Origin: JAWKXU01 sp964468045
Lineage (GTDB): Bacteria; Pseudomonadota; Alphaproteobacteria; Sphingomonadales; Sphingomonadaceae
Assembly: GCA_964468045.1 (NCBI GenBank)
Contig: CAYXTO010000001.1
Location: 62,001-126,000 of the forward strand
DNA length: 64,000 nt
Reading direction: 5' to 3'
Part shown: in pieces, positions 32,089 through 39,957 of the stretch
Numbering within the stretch: the stretch's first letter is position 1
Layout of the letters: each line of letters starts with the position of its first letter
Translations under genes and position numbers: made by a program
The notes under the pieces: generated by a model
The model's input: the letters and a program-made list of their open reading frames with translations, nothing else
Told to the model about the DNA's origin: nothing
Database searches by the model: none

Positions 32089-32671
32089 GGGAAATCCGGC
32101 TGGCAAGATTGGCGATGATCGCCGCGGTAACACCCCAAATTCGATGGTTGTCCCACATAACCTCAAGATATTCACGCCGCATTCCGCCGAATTCGCCGCT
32201 TCGCACCATGCGGTTGGCTGGATCCAGCAGGAAGCGCAGGGGAGCCTCGAACCACTGATCGACTTCCGCCGGATTGGGAACGATCGGAATATCGGGCGGA
32301 ATCACGCCGAGCACCGGCGTGACGCGAAAGCCGCTGCCGGTCTGGAAATCGTCGGTTGCGCCGATGATCCTGATGTTGCGCGGCACGAGGCCCAGCTCTT
32401 CATGCGCTTCGCGAAGGGCGGCAGTTATGGCGTCCTCACCGGGATCGATCTTGCCGCCCGGAAAGGCGACCTGGCCCGGATGGGAGCGCATGGCCTCGGG
32501 CCGATGGATCAGCAACACCCCCGGTTCCGCGCGTTCCGTGACGGCGATCAGCACCGCTGCGGCACGCGGGTCGCCGGGGGGCGCATATTGGCCGTCATCA
32601 CGCAGGCGCTCGATCCGCCGCGCATGGCCTTCGTCGAACAGCTGCTTGAGGTTATCGAACAGGGTATTCAT
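32075..32671 (-). CDS. Nudix hydrolase, CoA pyrophosphatase type
   Basis: The 198-residue protein has a complete Nudix box, GGKIDPGEDAITAALREAHEELGL (GX5EX7REUXEEXGU), preceded by LIHRPEAMRSHPGQVAFPGG. This is the UPF0035/CoA-specific signature LLTxRxxxxRxHxGQVaFPGG. It should cleave CoA to phosphopantetheine and 3',5'-ADP. Its start overlaps the DUF1285 stop by four bases (ATGA), and its 3' end overlaps the CCA-adding gene, so all three are translationally coupled. Confidence 0.93.
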   Translation of the reverse strand: MNTLFDNLKQLFDEGHARRIERLRDDGQYAPPGDPRAAAVLIAVTERAEPGVLLIHRPEAMRSHPGQVAFPGGKIDPGEDAITAALREAHEELGLVPRNIRIIGATDDFQTGSGFRVTPVLGVIPPDIPIVPNPAEVDQWFEAPLRFLLDPANRMVRSGEFGGMRREYLEVMWDNHRIWGVTAAIIANLASRISHEHF

Positions 32672-33222
32672 TGCGGAATCAGGGAAAAACGGGCGCCCTG
32701 GCTCTCGACGGTCCAATCGCCGCCATGCGCCAGGGCATGCTCCGCGAGCTGCGCGTAAGTGCTTCGGTTGAGGCGGGCCTCGCAGCCATGCCGGACAGCC
32801 AGGTAAATGGCCGGAACGTCGGGATCGCCCGTAACGCGAAGCGGATTTCCGGGGCCGGCCAGAACCAGATCGTCCGTATTGAGGCGAAACGCCAGCGCAC
32901 CTTGTTTCTCCACCATGTCGGTGGCGACGAAGGCGGCATCCTCGACCTCGATCGACAGTTTCTGGGATGGCGTAATCAGCCAGTGCCTGCCCGTCTCGTC
33001 GCGCATCAGCAGCGACGCGAAGGCCCGCACCATCGCCGGCCGGGTGATTTCGCCGCCTTCGTGAAACCAGCGTCCATCCGCCGCGATGCGCATGTGGCTT
33101 TCCCCCAGTCCGGCCGGGTTCCATTGTTCGAGCGGGGGCAGTTTGCGCGAAGCGACGGCTTCCGCAAGTTCCGGCAGCGACAGCGCGGCAAGTTCGGGTG
33201 GCGGATCGTAGGGCATCGTCAT
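32668..33222 (-). CDS. DUF1285 domain protein
   Basis: The roughly 184-residue protein contains the DUF1285 landmarks WNPAGLGESHMRIAADGRWFHEGGEITRPAMVRAFASLLMRDE and a C-terminal YLAVRHGCEARLNRSTYAQLAEHA. The fold is reported from structural genomics but no function is known. It lies directly upstream of the Nudix and CCA genes, a conserved order in alphaproteobacteria, which hints at RNA or cofactor maintenance. The ATG at 33222 avoids overlap with the GNAT gene; 33252 and 33216 are alternatives. Confidence 0.85.
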   Translation of the reverse strand: MTMPYDPPPELAALSLPELAEAVASRKLPPLEQWNPAGLGESHMRIAADGRWFHEGGEITRPAMVRAFASLLMRDETGRHWLITPSQKLSIEVEDAAFVATDMVEKQGALAFRLNTDDLVLAGPGNPLRVTGDPDVPAIYLAVRHGCEARLNRSTYAQLAEHALAHGGDWTVESQGARFSLIPQ

Positions 33223-33239
33223 TCCGATGCCAGATCGCT

Positions 33240-33749
33240 CTAGCCTAGCCAAGGCCCGAGCATGCCTTCGCTCGGCAAGGTGGCGGGATTGTCGCAGCGA
33301 ACCAGCAGGCGCTTGGGGTCAACCGGGCCGGGAACGCGCCATCCTTGCGTGGGTGCTGCCCGGAACTGGAAGAAGCGGCCATAATATTCCTCGTCACCGA
33401 TCATTACCAGCGGCAAGGGCGCCCGGGTATCGATGGCCGCCAGCATCGCCAGCATCAGCGCCTTGCCGTATCCCCGGCCCTGATGCTCCGGCAGGACGGC
33501 TACCGGGCCGACCAGCAGCATCGGGTGGGGGCGGCCGTTGGGGTCGGTCAGGGCGATCGGCCAGGTCTGGATGGTGCCGACCAGATAGCCTTCGTTGTCG
33601 ATGGCGGCAAAGCTCAGGCCCGGCAGCCATTCCATGCCTTCGCGAATGCGATAGGCGGTCCGCTTGCGGCGATCCAGTTCGAAAGCGCGATCCAGCAATT
33701 CCTCGATCAGCGCGGGTTCGATTTCGGAAAGGGGAATCAGATCAGCCAT
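33240..33749 (-). CDS. GNAT family N-acetyltransferase
   Basis: The 169-residue protein has a GNAT core: the beta4 strand LLVGPVAVLPEHQGRGYGKALMLAMLAAI with the acetyl-CoA pyrophosphate loop Q/RxxGxG/A (QGRGYG). The later segment LVMIGDEEYYGRFFQFR contains the conserved Tyr. It resembles the YhbS/PhnO-like branch that acetylates small molecules. The substrate is unknown. It starts the GNAT-DUF1285-Nudix-CCA run on the minus strand. Confidence 0.9.
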   Translation of the reverse strand: MADLIPLSEIEPALIEELLDRAFELDRRKRTAYRIREGMEWLPGLSFAAIDNEGYLVGTIQTWPIALTDPNGRPHPMLLVGPVAVLPEHQGRGYGKALMLAMLAAIDTRAPLPLVMIGDEEYYGRFFQFRAAPTQGWRVPGPVDPKRLLVRCDNPATLPSEGMLGPWLG

Positions 33750-33794
33750 GGGCCGCGCGCCGATAGGGTGGGAGGCACTGAATGTCGATTGTTT

Positions 33795-34979
33795 TTACCG
33801 GGCGCGTTTCGGCGTCAATTTCAGCAAACGGGCATTCCTGCCATCTTCGATTATCCAGATCGCCCCATCCGGCCCCTGGGCGATGTCGCGCAGGCGTGCT
33901 CCGAACTCGTAGCGCGCCCGCTCGACCCCCTTGTCTCCCATGATCTCCACCCGGACCAGAACCTCGCTTTCCAGTCCCGGGATCAGGGCCTGACCCTTCC
34001 ATTCGGGAAAGAGGGAGCTGGAATAGAATATGAAATTGCCCGGTGCGATCACCGGTGTCCAGCCAATGGCCGGCGCAGCCAGATCGGGCCGCGTGTCGTT
34101 ATCGGGGATCGGGGTGCCGTTGTAGTGGTCGCCATCGGAGACCAGCGGCCAGCCATAGTTGGCGCCGGGCTTCACGAGATTGAGCTCGTCGCCGCCGCGT
34201 GGGCCATGCTCCAGATCCCATAGCCGGCCGCTGGCGTCGAACCGCAGCCCGAGGATGTTGCGATGGCCGATCGACCAGAGCTCCGGATTGGCGGAGCCTT
34301 TCCCCGCAAACGGATTGCCGGGGGCGGGGCTGCCGTCGAGCTTGAGCCGCACGATCGCGCCCAGATTGTTCGAAACATCCTGCGCGGGGTCCATCTTCTG
34401 CCGATCGCCCGAGGCGATGAAGAGGTGTTCTCCATCGGGTGAGAAGGCGATGCGATGGGAATAATGGCCGCGCCCGCTGACCTTGGGATCTTGCCGCCAG
34501 ATGACCTTGAGCCCTTCGAGCTGGCAATCGCCGGTTTCCGCGCAGGCGAGCCTTGCCCGGCCCACGGCCGCGCCGCGCGTATCGCCTTGCCCTGCTTCCG
34601 CCCAGCTCAGATAGACCGTGCGGCTGGTCGCATAGTCCGGCGCGAAGACGAAATCGCCCAACCCGCCCTGGCCGCCGTAATCCACGCGGGGCACGCCAGT
34701 CACCGAACCGGTTTGCCCATCGGGCCGGAAGACCTTGATGGTTCCCCGCTTTTCCGTGATGAACAGAGCGCCGGTGCCCGGTTCGAACGCCATGGCCCAA
34801 GGCTCGTCGAACGTGCCGCGCTCGCTGATCTCGAACACCGCTTCGGGACTGGCCTTGCTTCCGGATTCCCGAACTGTGGCGCTGTCCGCCTGTTTCTCCC
34901 CGACACTTTCCGCTCCGCAGCTTGCGGAGATGAATGTGGCGGATAGGATCAGGGCGGCTATGAATTTGCGTGGAAGCAT
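33795..34979 (-). CDS. PQQ-dependent sugar (aldose) dehydrogenase-like lipoprotein
   Basis: The 394-residue protein has a lipoprotein signal peptide, ALILSATFISASC, with the lipid-modified Cys in SASC. A six-bladed beta-propeller of the soluble glucose dehydrogenase/YliI family follows. Motifs include WAMAFEPGTGALFITEKRG, SHRIAFSPDGEHLFIASGD, SIGHRNILGLRFD and EHGPRGGDELNLVKPGANYGWP. Such enzymes oxidise sugars with pyrroloquinoline quinone in the periplasm. No PQQ synthesis genes are in the window. Its start codon shares two bases with the divergent rnhB start. Confidence 0.9.
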   Translation of the reverse strand: MLPRKFIAALILSATFISASCGAESVGEKQADSATVRESGSKASPEAVFEISERGTFDEPWAMAFEPGTGALFITEKRGTIKVFRPDGQTGSVTGVPRVDYGGQGGLGDFVFAPDYATSRTVYLSWAEAGQGDTRGAAVGRARLACAETGDCQLEGLKVIWRQDPKVSGRGHYSHRIAFSPDGEHLFIASGDRQKMDPAQDVSNNLGAIVRLKLDGSPAPGNPFAGKGSANPELWSIGHRNILGLRFDASGRLWDLEHGPRGGDELNLVKPGANYGWPLVSDGDHYNGTPIPDNDTRPDLAAPAIGWTPVIAPGNFIFYSSSLFPEWKGQALIPGLESEVLVRVEIMGDKGVERARYEFGARLRDIAQGPDGAIWIIEDGRNARLLKLTPKRAR

Positions 34980-35613
34980 GTTGGCAGGAACACCTCATCC
35001 CGCATTTGGGTCCGAAATTGGCGGGCAGCAGATCGTTTTCGGAGTCGATGAAGCAGGCAGGGGACCTCTTGCCGGCCCCGTTGTGGCCGCGGCAGTGCTG
35101 CTGTGCAAGCCTCGTCCCACGGGGCTGGACGATTCCAAGAAGCTCACCGCCGCTCGCCGGGAGCAGCTGGAAGGCACGATCCGCGCACGCTGCGCCTGGG
35201 CTGTGGGCGTAGTCGAAGTGGATGAGATCGACAGCCTGAACATCTTTGGCGCGACCATGCTGGCGATGACCAAGGCGGTCGCCGCCCTGTGTGAAATCAT
35301 CCGGCGGGAACCGGGGCAGGTATTGGTCGATGGCAATCTGACGCCGGCGGGAAGACGACGGGAATGGCGGTGGCCGGCCCGGCCGATCGTGGGGGGCGAC
35401 GCGCTCGAGCCCTGCATTTCCGCGGCATCGATCATCGCCAAGACCTATCGTGACCGTCTGATGTGCCAGGCGGCCCTTTCCCACCCGCACTATGGATGGG
35501 AACGGAACAAGGGCTACGGCACCCGGGATCATCTGGAAGCCTTGCGCATCCATGGGCCAACCCCGCTGCATCGCCGCAGTTTCGCCCCCGTGGCGCAGCT
35601 GGAACTGCTGTAA
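34978..35613 (+). CDS. rnhB: Ribonuclease HII
   Basis: The 211-residue protein has the RNase HII active-site pattern. VFGVDEAGRGPLAGPVVAAAV supplies the DE pair, LDDSKKL the conserved serine-lysine, and GGDALEPCISAASIIAKTYRDR two further Asp/Ser-containing elements. It cleaves at ribonucleotides embedded in DNA. The ATG at 34978 has GGAAG just before it; an ATG at 34963 is in the same frame. The start overlaps the divergent sugar-dehydrogenase start in a CATG tetranucleotide. Confidence 0.95.
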   Translation: MLAGTPHPAFGSEIGGQQIVFGVDEAGRGPLAGPVVAAAVLLCKPRPTGLDDSKKLTAARREQLEGTIRARCAWAVGVVEVDEIDSLNIFGATMLAMTKAVAALCEIIRREPGQVLVDGNLTPAGRRREWRWPARPIVGGDALEPCISAASIIAKTYRDRLMCQAALSHPHYGWERNKGYGTRDHLEALRIHGPTPLHRRSFAPVAQLELL

Positions 35614-35635
35614 TCGAAAAATTTTTTCGGGGGCC

Positions 35636-35798
35636 GAGTCTTCCCGGCCACACCGCAACATATCGAGTCGCCCTGCGCGCTCTGGGGCCAGATGCTGTGC
35701 CGGACTCGTTGTGTTCCTGCCGCGCTTAGGCCCCTGTTAACCATGATCTGAGACCTTCCCCAGCCAGACCGAGCTTGACGCGAGACTCCATTGGACTC
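35636..35798. promoter_or_regulatory. Cluster of five GANTC sites upstream of ccrM
   Basis: GANTC, the CcrM methylation sequence, occurs at 35636-35640, 35665-35669, 35703-35707, 35784-35788 and 35794-35798. Random expectation is about one per 256 bases, so five in 163 bases is a strong local excess. In Caulobacter, ccrM transcription is controlled by methylation state and CtrA. The last two sites lie 35-49 bases before the proposed ATG at 35833, well placed to sit in or near the promoter. Confidence 0.65.
35737..35744 (+). promoter_or_regulatory. CtrA-like half site upstream of ccrM
   Basis: TTAACCAT at 35737-35744 matches a CtrA-type recognition element described in alphaproteobacteria. 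It lies 89 bases before the ccrM start, between clusters of GANTC sites. A full TTAA-N7-TTAA site is not seen, so the assignment rests on position and this short match. Confidence 0.35.
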
Positions 35799-35832
35799 AC
35801 CCTGTGGATAAGTGTGGGGTAAAAGGACGGTT

Positions 35833-36966
35833 ATGGGGCAGGTGTTGACCAAAGCCCGGGCGCGTGTCCGCGTGTCCGAAGATCAAGTGCGGGCCGGGCT
35901 GCCACTGGGGCAGATCCTGGCGGGCGATTGCGTGGAGGCGATGCGCGGCCTGCCCGATGCCTCGATCGATCTGATTTTCGCCGATCCGCCCTATAACCTC
36001 CAGCTTGGGGGCGATCTCAACCGGCCGGACGGCAGCCATGTCGATGCGGTCACCAATGACTGGGACCATTTCGACAGCTTCGCGGCCTATGACGCGTTTA
36101 CCCGGGCCTGGCTGACCGAAGCGCGCCGTGTGCTCAAGCCCGATGGCGCAATCTGGGTGATCGGCAGCTATCACAACATCTTCCGCGTCGGCGCGATGAT
36201 GCAGGACATGGGGTTCTGGCTGCTCAACGACATCGTCTGGCGCAAGTCGAACCCGATGCCGAATTTCCGCGGTACGCGCTTCACCAACGCGCATGAAACG
36301 CTGATCTGGGCCTCGATGGGCGAAAAGGCGAGGTATCATTTCAACTATCGCGCCATGAAGACGCTGAACGACGAATTGCAGATGCGCTCCGATTGGGTCA
36401 TCCCCATCTGCGCCGGGCAGGAAAGGCTGAAGAAGGCGGGGCACAAGGTCCATCCGACGCAGAAGCCGGAAGCGCTGCTCTATCGCGTCATGCTGGCGAC
36501 CACCGAAAAGGGCGACGTGGTGCTGGACCCGTTCTTCGGCACCGGCACGACCGGCGCGGTTGCCAAGCGCCTCGGGCGTGAATGGATCGGCTGCGAGCGT
36601 GAAGACATCTATCGCGAAGCCGCCCATGAACGGATCGAGCTGGCCTTGCCGCTGGACGAGAGCGCGCTGACAACCATGCAGAGCCGCAAGGAAGCGCCGC
36701 GTGTGGCGTTCGGTGCTTTGGTGGAAGCCGGCTGGATCACGCCGGGCACGGAAATCTTCGACAAGAAACGCCGTTTCAGTGCCGTTGTGCGCGCCGACGG
36801 TTCCGTGGAGGCCGGCAAGGAATCCGGCTCGATCCACCATGTCGGCAAGGTGCTGCAGGATGCGCCGAGCTGCAATGGCTGGACTTTCTGGCATCTCCAG
36901 CACGAAGGCGCGGCAAAGCCGCTCGATGCCTTGCGCCAGCTGTTCCTGCTGACGGTCGAGGACTGA
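35833..36966 (+). CDS. ccrM: Cell-cycle DNA adenine methyltransferase CcrM (GANTC)
   Basis: The 377-residue protein is a beta-class N6-adenine methyltransferase. The catalytic motif FADPPYNLQLGGDLNRPD comes before the S-adenosylmethionine motif LDPFFGTGTTGAVAKRLGREWIG. A C-terminal RAMA-like recognition domain (VEAGWITPGTEIFDKKRR, GSIHHVGKVLQDAPSCNGWTFW) follows, as in Caulobacter CcrM. The protein methylates GANTC after replication and times cell-cycle genes. The ATG at 35833 has AAGGA upstream; a GTG at 35812 is in frame. Five GANTC sites precede it. Confidence 0.95.
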   Translation: MGQVLTKARARVRVSEDQVRAGLPLGQILAGDCVEAMRGLPDASIDLIFADPPYNLQLGGDLNRPDGSHVDAVTNDWDHFDSFAAYDAFTRAWLTEARRVLKPDGAIWVIGSYHNIFRVGAMMQDMGFWLLNDIVWRKSNPMPNFRGTRFTNAHETLIWASMGEKARYHFNYRAMKTLNDELQMRSDWVIPICAGQERLKKAGHKVHPTQKPEALLYRVMLATTEKGDVVLDPFFGTGTTGAVAKRLGREWIGCEREDIYREAAHERIELALPLDESALTTMQSRKEAPRVAFGALVEAGWITPGTEIFDKKRRFSAVVRADGSVEAGKESGSIHHVGKVLQDAPSCNGWTFWHLQHEGAAKPLDALRQLFLLTVED

Positions 36967-36975
36967 ACCGCGATC

Positions 36976-37040
36976 CGTTCTTCCGAGCTTGTCGAAGGGC
37001 GAACAGCGCGCCATTCCTGGTTCGACAGGCTGATCGCGAA
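36976..37040. repeat. Second copy of the GAGCTTGTCGAAG-type palindromic repeat
   Basis: GTTCTTCCGAGCTTGTCGAA begins at 36978, and the arm runs on through GGGCGAAC. It pairs imperfectly with GTTCGACAGGCTGATCGCG at 37020-37038. The element fills most of the 86-base gap between ccrM and folP and resembles the element at 9771-9857. It ends just before the proposed folP ribosome site. Confidence 0.6.
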
Positions 37041-37052
37041 TGGAGACGTGTC

Positions 37053-38180
37053 CTGACCCGAAAGATCTACATTCGCCCGATCGGCCTTTCGCAAAGTCCG
37101 CAGAGCGAGGAAGGGGAAGCCGTCCGGCTGGGCGGCGGGATGGTGTATGCCCATCGCTTCGCGTTAATCGTGCGCGAAGGAAACAGGATCATTTCGCGAA
37201 GGCGCGTGTCCGCTTCCCAAATGACGGAAGCGCTGGCCGCGTTGCCCGCCGATCTCGGCTCGCGGGCGGAAGCGCAATGGGCCGACCTGCGCATTCCCCA
37301 TCCGCCGCTGACCCTTGCGCTGAGAACGGGTGGCGAGCGCAGCATCCGGCTGGATCAGCCGCAGCTGATGGGGATCTTGAACGTCACGCCGGACAGTTTC
37401 TCGGACGGCGGCAAATTCCTGGATGATCCCGCGGAGGCCCGCAATCATTCGGCTGCCATGCTCGAAGCGGGGGCGGCGCTGATCGATGTGGGCGGGGAGT
37501 CGACCAGGCCCGGTGCGGCGGCCGTGTGGGAGGGAGACGAGTTGAAGCGCGTCATTCCCGCAATCGAGCATCTGGCGGCAATGGGCGCTGCGATCAGCGT
37601 CGATACCCGCCGTGTAGGGGTCATGGAAGCGGCGCTGCAGGCGGGCGCCCGGATCATCAACGATGTCTCCGCGCTGCGCCATGATCCGCGCGCCCTCGAA
37701 TTCGCGGCAGGAACCGGCGTTCCGGTGGTGCTCATGCATGCGCCGGGCGAGGGGCAGGATCTCCATGACTGCGCCGACTATGAAATGCCTGCGCTGGACG
37801 TGTTCGATTGGCTGGAGGCGCGCAGGAATGCCGCGATCGAAGCGGGAATCGCGCGCGCGAACATCCTTGTCGATCCGGGCATTGGCTTCGGCAAATCGCT
37901 GGCTCACAACCTTGCGGTGCTGAACGCGCTGCCGCTTTATCATGCGCTCGGCCATCCGATCCTGCTGGGTGCGAGCCGCAAGCGTTTCATCGGCGCTCTC
38001 TCGAACGAAGCGCCCGTGCATCAGCGCCTGGGGGGATCGCTGGCGGTGGCGATCGCCGGCATGAATGCCGGCGTGCAATTGCTGCGCGTGCACGATGTCG
38101 CGGAAACCGTGCAGGCCCGCAATGTGTGGCGCGGCATGCGCGACGCGGCGCTCACCGATTTTTCCGAATTGCCAGAATAG
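37053..38180 (+). CDS. folP: Dihydropteroate synthase, possible CTG start
   Basis: The protein has all DHPS signatures: LMGILNVTPDSFSDGGKF, LIDVGGESTRPGA, SVDTRR, IINDVSALRHDP, LMHAPGEGQD, DPGIGFGK and LLGASRKRFIG. It joins p-aminobenzoate to pterin pyrophosphate in folate synthesis. Homologous alphaproteobacterial proteins carry an N-terminal region that here reads TRKIYIRPIGLSQSP, upstream of the first ATG (37140). The only start-like codon before it is CTG at 37053, seven bases after a GGAG site. If that start is right, the protein has 375 residues; from ATG 37140 it has 346. Confidence 0.93.
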   Translation: MTRKIYIRPIGLSQSPQSEEGEAVRLGGGMVYAHRFALIVREGNRIISRRRVSASQMTEALAALPADLGSRAEAQWADLRIPHPPLTLALRTGGERSIRLDQPQLMGILNVTPDSFSDGGKFLDDPAEARNHSAAMLEAGAALIDVGGESTRPGAAAVWEGDELKRVIPAIEHLAAMGAAISVDTRRVGVMEAALQAGARIINDVSALRHDPRALEFAAGTGVPVVLMHAPGEGQDLHDCADYEMPALDVFDWLEARRNAAIEAGIARANILVDPGIGFGKSLAHNLAVLNALPLYHALGHPILLGASRKRFIGALSNEAPVHQRLGGSLAVAIAGMNAGVQLLRVHDVAETVQARNVWRGMRDAALTDFSELPE

Positions 38181-38200
38181 TCTTGCCTGGCCGGGTGTCC

Positions 38201-39622
38201 TCAGGCCGCGTTGGAGTTCTCGATTCCGAGATCGCCGAGCTTGCGATAGAGCGTTGACCGGCCGATGCCGAGGCGTCGCGCCACTTCCGTCATCCGGCCG
38301 CGATAATGCCCGATGGCCAGGCGGATGATGTCCGCCTCGATATCTTCGAGCGGCCGCAGATTTCCATCGGCCGTGAACAGCATCACCCCGACGCTCTCCT
38401 GCAAGGGGAGATGGCTGGTGCTGTTGCCAAGAAGTTCCTTCAGTTGCGGGAAATCGTCGGCCGTGAGCGCTTCGCCATCGCAGAATACTGCGGCCCGGAA
38501 CAGCACTGCCTGAAGCTGCCGCACATTGCCGGGCCAATCATAGGCCGCCAGCAAAGCGAGCGCGCTGTCGGTTATGCCGAGAGGCCTCAGGCCCGGTTGC
38601 TCACCGATACGATGAAGGAAATGCCGTGACAGGCCGGGAATGTCTCCGATCCGGTCACGCAGCGCCGGAAGGGTAACTCTGGTGATGGACAGGGCGTTAA
38701 GCAAACTGCCGTCGAACAGCCCGTCCTCCACCAGATCCTGCAACCGGGTATTGGCCGCGGCGATATAGCGGATGTCCACCCGAAAGCGGTGGTTTGCGCC
38801 AATCGGGCGCACCTGGCCGGTGATTATCGCTTCACTCAGCCTTTCCTGGACGGAAGGCGGAAGGAGATCGATTTCATCGAGCACCAGAGTGCCGCCGTCA
38901 CAATGCTGCAACGCTCCGATCTGGCGTTCGAAAGCGCCGGTGAAAGCCCCTTTCTCATGGCCGAACAGGATCGATTCGATCGAATTGGCGGGAACGGATC
39001 CGACGTTGATGATGCGCAGCGGCGTCTTTGCTCTCGGCGAAGCGGCATGAATGGCGCGGACCAGCATCTCCTTGCCGGTTCCGCTCTCGCCTTCGATGAT
39101 CATCGGACCATGGCCGCGGGCCGCTTTCGCCGCTTTCGCCAGAGCATCGCGAAAGGCGGGTGCGGTGCCGATCATGGCGTCGAAATCAAGCGCGGCCGGC
39201 ATTTTTTCGGCCAGGGGCTGCAATTCGTCGCGCGGCGTTTCGCGAGTGGTCGCGCTGCGCAGCGCCTGCATCAGCCGGTCCGGCGCCACCGGCTTGACGA
39301 GATAGTCCGTGGCCCCGGCCCGCATCGCTTCCACCGCCAGCAGCGGTGAAGCACTGGTGGTAAGCATCAGGATAGGCAAGGCGGGGCGGCGGACCTTGAG
39401 CTCCGAAATGAGGGAACATGCATCGTCCCCGGGAACCCACTGGTCCAGGATGATCGCGCCCAGTTGCATTCCGTCGCGCGTGCCGAGTGTGGCGATCGCG
39501 GTTTCCGAATCGCCGACCACGATCGTACGCCAGCCTTCGCGGGCGGCGAGCGCACTGATCAGCCGGCTTTGCGCCGGTTCATCATCGATCAGCATGAGCA
39601 GGCGTTGTTCCGGTTCCGCCAT
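38201..39622 (-). CDS. Sigma-54-dependent response regulator (NtrC family)
   Basis: The 473-residue protein has a receiver domain (IDDE, phospho-acceptor Asp60 in AIILDQWVPGDD, Lys in DYLVKPVAPDRL). A sigma-54 AAA+ domain follows (Walker A GESGTGKEMLVRAIH, the sigma-54 contact loop GAFTGAFERQ, Walker B LVLDEIDLL), then a Fis-type helix-turn-helix (MTEVARRLGIGRSTLYRKLGDLG). It should activate sigma-54 promoters upon phosphorylation. No partner kinase is adjacent, so it is an orphan here. The ATG at 39622 is preferred over 39655. Confidence 0.93.
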   Translation of the reverse strand: MAEPEQRLLMLIDDEPAQSRLISALAAREGWRTIVVGDSETAIATLGTRDGMQLGAIILDQWVPGDDACSLISELKVRRPALPILMLTTSASPLLAVEAMRAGATDYLVKPVAPDRLMQALRSATTRETPRDELQPLAEKMPAALDFDAMIGTAPAFRDALAKAAKAARGHGPMIIEGESGTGKEMLVRAIHAASPRAKTPLRIINVGSVPANSIESILFGHEKGAFTGAFERQIGALQHCDGGTLVLDEIDLLPPSVQERLSEAIITGQVRPIGANHRFRVDIRYIAAANTRLQDLVEDGLFDGSLLNALSITRVTLPALRDRIGDIPGLSRHFLHRIGEQPGLRPLGITDSALALLAAYDWPGNVRQLQAVLFRAAVFCDGEALTADDFPQLKELLGNSTSHLPLQESVGVMLFTADGNLRPLEDIEADIIRLAIGHYRGRMTEVARRLGIGRSTLYRKLGDLGIENSNAA

Positions 39623-39827
39623 GATCCCCCGTATGTCCCTGTCTGGCACGAACAAGGATTTAGCGGGCAGGAGTAAAGGTCTGATTAAGGCTGATCGGCA
39701 AGGCAGCCCGTGGACCTAGGCAGAGATGCAAGAATGCAGGGCATGAAGCGAGATTGCGCACTTGACCGGCCTGTCATGGGCGGTAGAGCCTCCCGACATC
39801 ATTCTTCAAGAACGGGGACAGCAGTTC

Positions 39828-39950
39828 ATGGGTTCGGCAAATGACATGAAAGCCGCTGAAAAGACCTACGGTGGCTTCATCACGATGATTAAGTGGTCCG
39901 CGCCGATCATTGCATTGATCGTGCTGCTAGTGCTCATACTGATCGCCTGA
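39828..39950 (+). CDS. aa3-type cytochrome c oxidase subunit IV (micro-protein)
   Basis: This 40-residue protein, MGSANDMKAAEKTYGGFITM followed by one C-terminal membrane helix (APIIALIVLLVLILIA), matches the bacterial aa3 oxidase subunit IV family. That subunit packs against the oxidase core in alphaproteobacteria; its role is minor. It sits eight bases before pntAA, a frequent arrangement in the group, and so shares the transhydrogenase promoter. The same frame is open from 39762 but only the last 40 residues fit the family. Confidence 0.85.
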   Translation: MGSANDMKAAEKTYGGFITMIKWSAPIIALIVLLVLILIA

Positions 39951-39957
39951 TCCCTCG

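Noticed and set aside
39644..39649. TGGCAC upstream of the sigma-54 regulator, a possible -24 element
   Set aside because: The matching -12 TTGC element at the correct 5-base spacing is missing (AGGA instead), so it is not a credible sigma-54 promoter.
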